This document shows, in pieces, positions 62,830 through 64,000 of a DNA stretch of 64,000 nucleotides. Every line of letters begins with the position of its first letter. Within the stretch, counting starts at the first letter, position 1. The position numbers and the translations under genes are program-made. This stretch comes from Luminiphilus sp051201685 (GTDB lineage Bacteria > Pseudomonadota > Gammaproteobacteria > Pseudomonadales > Halieaceae): positions 1,984,001 through 2,048,000 of the forward strand of contig NZ_CP179213.1 of the NCBI RefSeq assembly GCF_051201685.1. Reading direction: 5' to 3'. The notes below the pieces were generated by a model. The model did no database searches. It was not told the DNA's origin and worked only from the letters and a program-made list of their open reading frames with translations.

Positions 62830-63308
62830 GTGCCTTGTATTTGCGAAATCGCGGGTTCGAAGATATCCCCGTGGGTGAGTTTCACGTGTTCGGCAGCCAC
62901 ACTTTTAGTGAACTTGAAATGATCGAGTTTGCGAAGCGCTACGCACCAACACCCGAATTTATGGATCCCAAAGCTGCTCGCCAATTACGCTGGGGCGGTC
63001 TCGTGGCGACACCTTGGCACCTCTGCGCCATGTGGATGCGCAAAATGGTTGATTACATGGAGGTCTATGCCCAAGGGGTCAATGACGGCCGCAGAAATGG
63101 CGCTGGCGTTGCTATCCTTGAACTCGACTGGCTGGAGCCTGTACGGCCCGGCCATACCCTGACCTACACCTATGAAATAGTCAGCAAGTCGGACAAGGTG
63201 GTTCGCGATCGCTGGGGCATTATTCGCAGTCGCAATGAAGCGTTTAACCAATACGGTAATAAGGTGATGACCTTTGAAATTGATATTTTAGCGGAGCGAA
63301 ACCACTGA
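62826..63308 (+). CDS. MaoC-family protein, second member of pair
   Basis: 160 aa, hotdog fold: FAKRYAPTPEFMDPKAARQLRWGGLVATPWHLCAMW corresponds to the hydratase motif but with a Glu-Phe-Met-Asp in place of the usual Asp-x-x-Phe-His, so catalysis may be altered. Likely a regulatory or structural partner of the preceding protein, or a hydratase for a bulky acyl-CoA. Confidence 0.82.
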   Translation: MSALYLRNRGFEDIPVGEFHVFGSHTFSELEMIEFAKRYAPTPEFMDPKAARQLRWGGLVATPWHLCAMWMRKMVDYMEVYAQGVNDGRRNGAGVAILELDWLEPVRPGHTLTYTYEIVSKSDKVVRDRWGIIRSRNEAFNQYGNKVMTFEIDILAERNH

Positions 63309-63331
63309 CTGGTCGAAGCGACCAATGACTA

Positions 63332-64000
63332 CTAAGCTATCCAAAGCAGATAAGCCACAATAACCGCCGCAATAAAAAACGTTTCACCGACAATTAACAA
63401 AACGGGCTTCATCCCAATGGTCATGACCTCCTGCATGGAGGTCCGTATTCCCAAAGCGGCAATTGCCACCAAGAGCAGCACAGGGGCAAGATTGGCCACT
63501 GGCTGAATAACCTCTGAAGGTATGAAACCAGAGCTGTTCACCGCGAATAAAACAATGAAGCCAATGAGAAACAGAGGAACGGCAGGCGCTTTTTGCCGAT
63601 CCACGGCTGCACTGACTTTGGTGCGAAAAACAATCCCTATCATCAACACCACCGGCACCAACATTGCCACTCGAAGGAGCTTGATGAAAGTCCCCAAATC
63701 GCCTGTTGCGGGTGACACGCTGTAGCCAGCTCCGACTACTTGCGCAACATCATGAATTGTTGCGCCGATAAAAATTCCCATTTCCTGGTCATTCAACTGC
63801 AATACATCCCCGATAATCGGGTAGAGCACCATGGCAATGGTACTCAAGCTAGTTACTCCAATAATGGTAAAAAGCGTTTGACGCTGGGTATCTGGCCCTT
63901 TTGGCAGCACGCTGCTAATCGCCATCGCCGCCGAAGCGCCGCAAATCGCCACGCTGCCCCCCGTCAGTACACCCAACTGCCGGTCACAACCCAAGAGTCG
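63332..64000 (-). CDS. YeiH-family (UPF0324) membrane protein, 5' end cut by window edge
   Basis: Minus-strand frame open to the window edge, so the start lies beyond 64000. Multiple hydrophobic helices, with GGSVAICGASAAMAISSVLP, GIFIGATIHDVAQVVGAGYS and the final helices typical of YeiH/UPF0324 proteins, predicted anion (possibly sulfate) exporters. Convergent with the MaoC pair. Function not established. Confidence 0.85.
   Translation of the reverse strand, partial: RLLGCDRQLGVLTGGSVAICGASAAMAISSVLPKGPDTQRQTLFTIIGVTSLSTIAMVLYPIIGDVLQLNDQEMGIFIGATIHDVAQVVGAGYSVSPATGDLGTFIKLLRVAMLVPVVLMIGIVFRTKVSAAVDRQKAPAVPLFLIGFIVLFAVNSSGFIPSEVIQPVANLAPVLLLVAIAALGIRTSMQEVMTIGMKPVLLIVGETFFIAAVIVAYLLWIA

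Noticed and set aside
1..64000. tRNA, rRNA, CRISPR, insertion sequence, prophage or attachment site
   Set aside because: None was recognised on either strand: no repeat-spacer array, no transposase or integrase motif, no clover-leaf or rRNA sequence.

Overview
The window reads as chromosomal DNA of a Gram-negative gammaproteobacterium, most likely a marine, TonB-receptor-rich heterotroph of the Halieaceae/OM60 or Cellvibrionales type (the lineage is inference). The evidence is the housekeeping set glnS, ppiB, lpxH, miaE and acnB, two TonB-dependent receptors, a Tat-exported quinoprotein and a glutathione-dependent formaldehyde pathway. I see no rRNA, tRNA, insertion sequence, phage gene, integrase or CRISPR array.

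Layout. 1-6763: core genes (glnS cut by the window edge, ppiB-lpxH, miaE with a DUF1289 gene, acnB). 6795-11640: an HpaR-like MarR regulator divergent from an amidase and an AtoE-type transporter, then a histone-deacetylase-like hydrolase. 11624-16061: TonB receptor, lipoprotein amidohydrolase, a tiny coupled ORF with a signal-peptide look, and the deacetylase. 16249-32946: a co-directional minus-strand run of about 16.7 kb, paaZ-paaG-paaI-paaJ-paaABCDE, DUF485, ActP-like symporter, an unlisted 50-aa gene, aldehyde dehydrogenase, aauBEDA-like genes, two c-type cytochromes and an AraC regulator. 33625-38398: a second TonB receptor, paaK and divergent paaX. 38482-45048: Rieske oxygenase and FAH-family gene divergent from hpaE-D-F-H-I. 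45149-49826: two paired acyl-CoA dehydrogenases, then formaldehyde oxidation. 49832-58680: an S41 protease, then an Old Yellow Enzyme/MarR pair divergent from a 2-aminobenzoyl-CoA-type monooxygenase/reductase fusion with SDR, enoyl-CoA hydratase and acyl-CoA dehydrogenase. 58915-64000: FMN 2-hydroxy-acid dehydrogenase, GST, quinone reductase-like MDR, two MaoC proteins and a partial YeiH-family permease.

How the genes work together. The central module looks like a complete route for arylethylamines: periplasmic tryptophan-tryptophylquinone (TTQ) amine dehydrogenase makes the aldehyde, the aldehyde dehydrogenase makes arylacetate, PaaK activates phenylacetate and PaaABCDE-G-Z-J-I open and shorten the ring. 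The hpa meta-cleavage genes handle the hydroxylated branch through homoprotocatechuate. Steps not found here are paaF, paaH, hpaBC, a mauG-like TTQ-maturation gene, a Rieske reductase and an aminobenzoate-CoA ligase.

The strongest new signal is regulatory. A spaced inverted repeat, RATACR-N25-TGTAYY, occurs with identical spacing before paaZ, in the paaK/paaX intergenic region and before the second TonB receptor. It is a candidate PaaX operator that ties outer-membrane uptake to phenylacetate catabolism. A second idea is that the VanA-like Rieske enzyme, the hpa genes and the nearby formaldehyde pathway together handle O-methylated hydroxyphenylacetates such as homovanillate. All family calls are from reading motifs; no database search was run.
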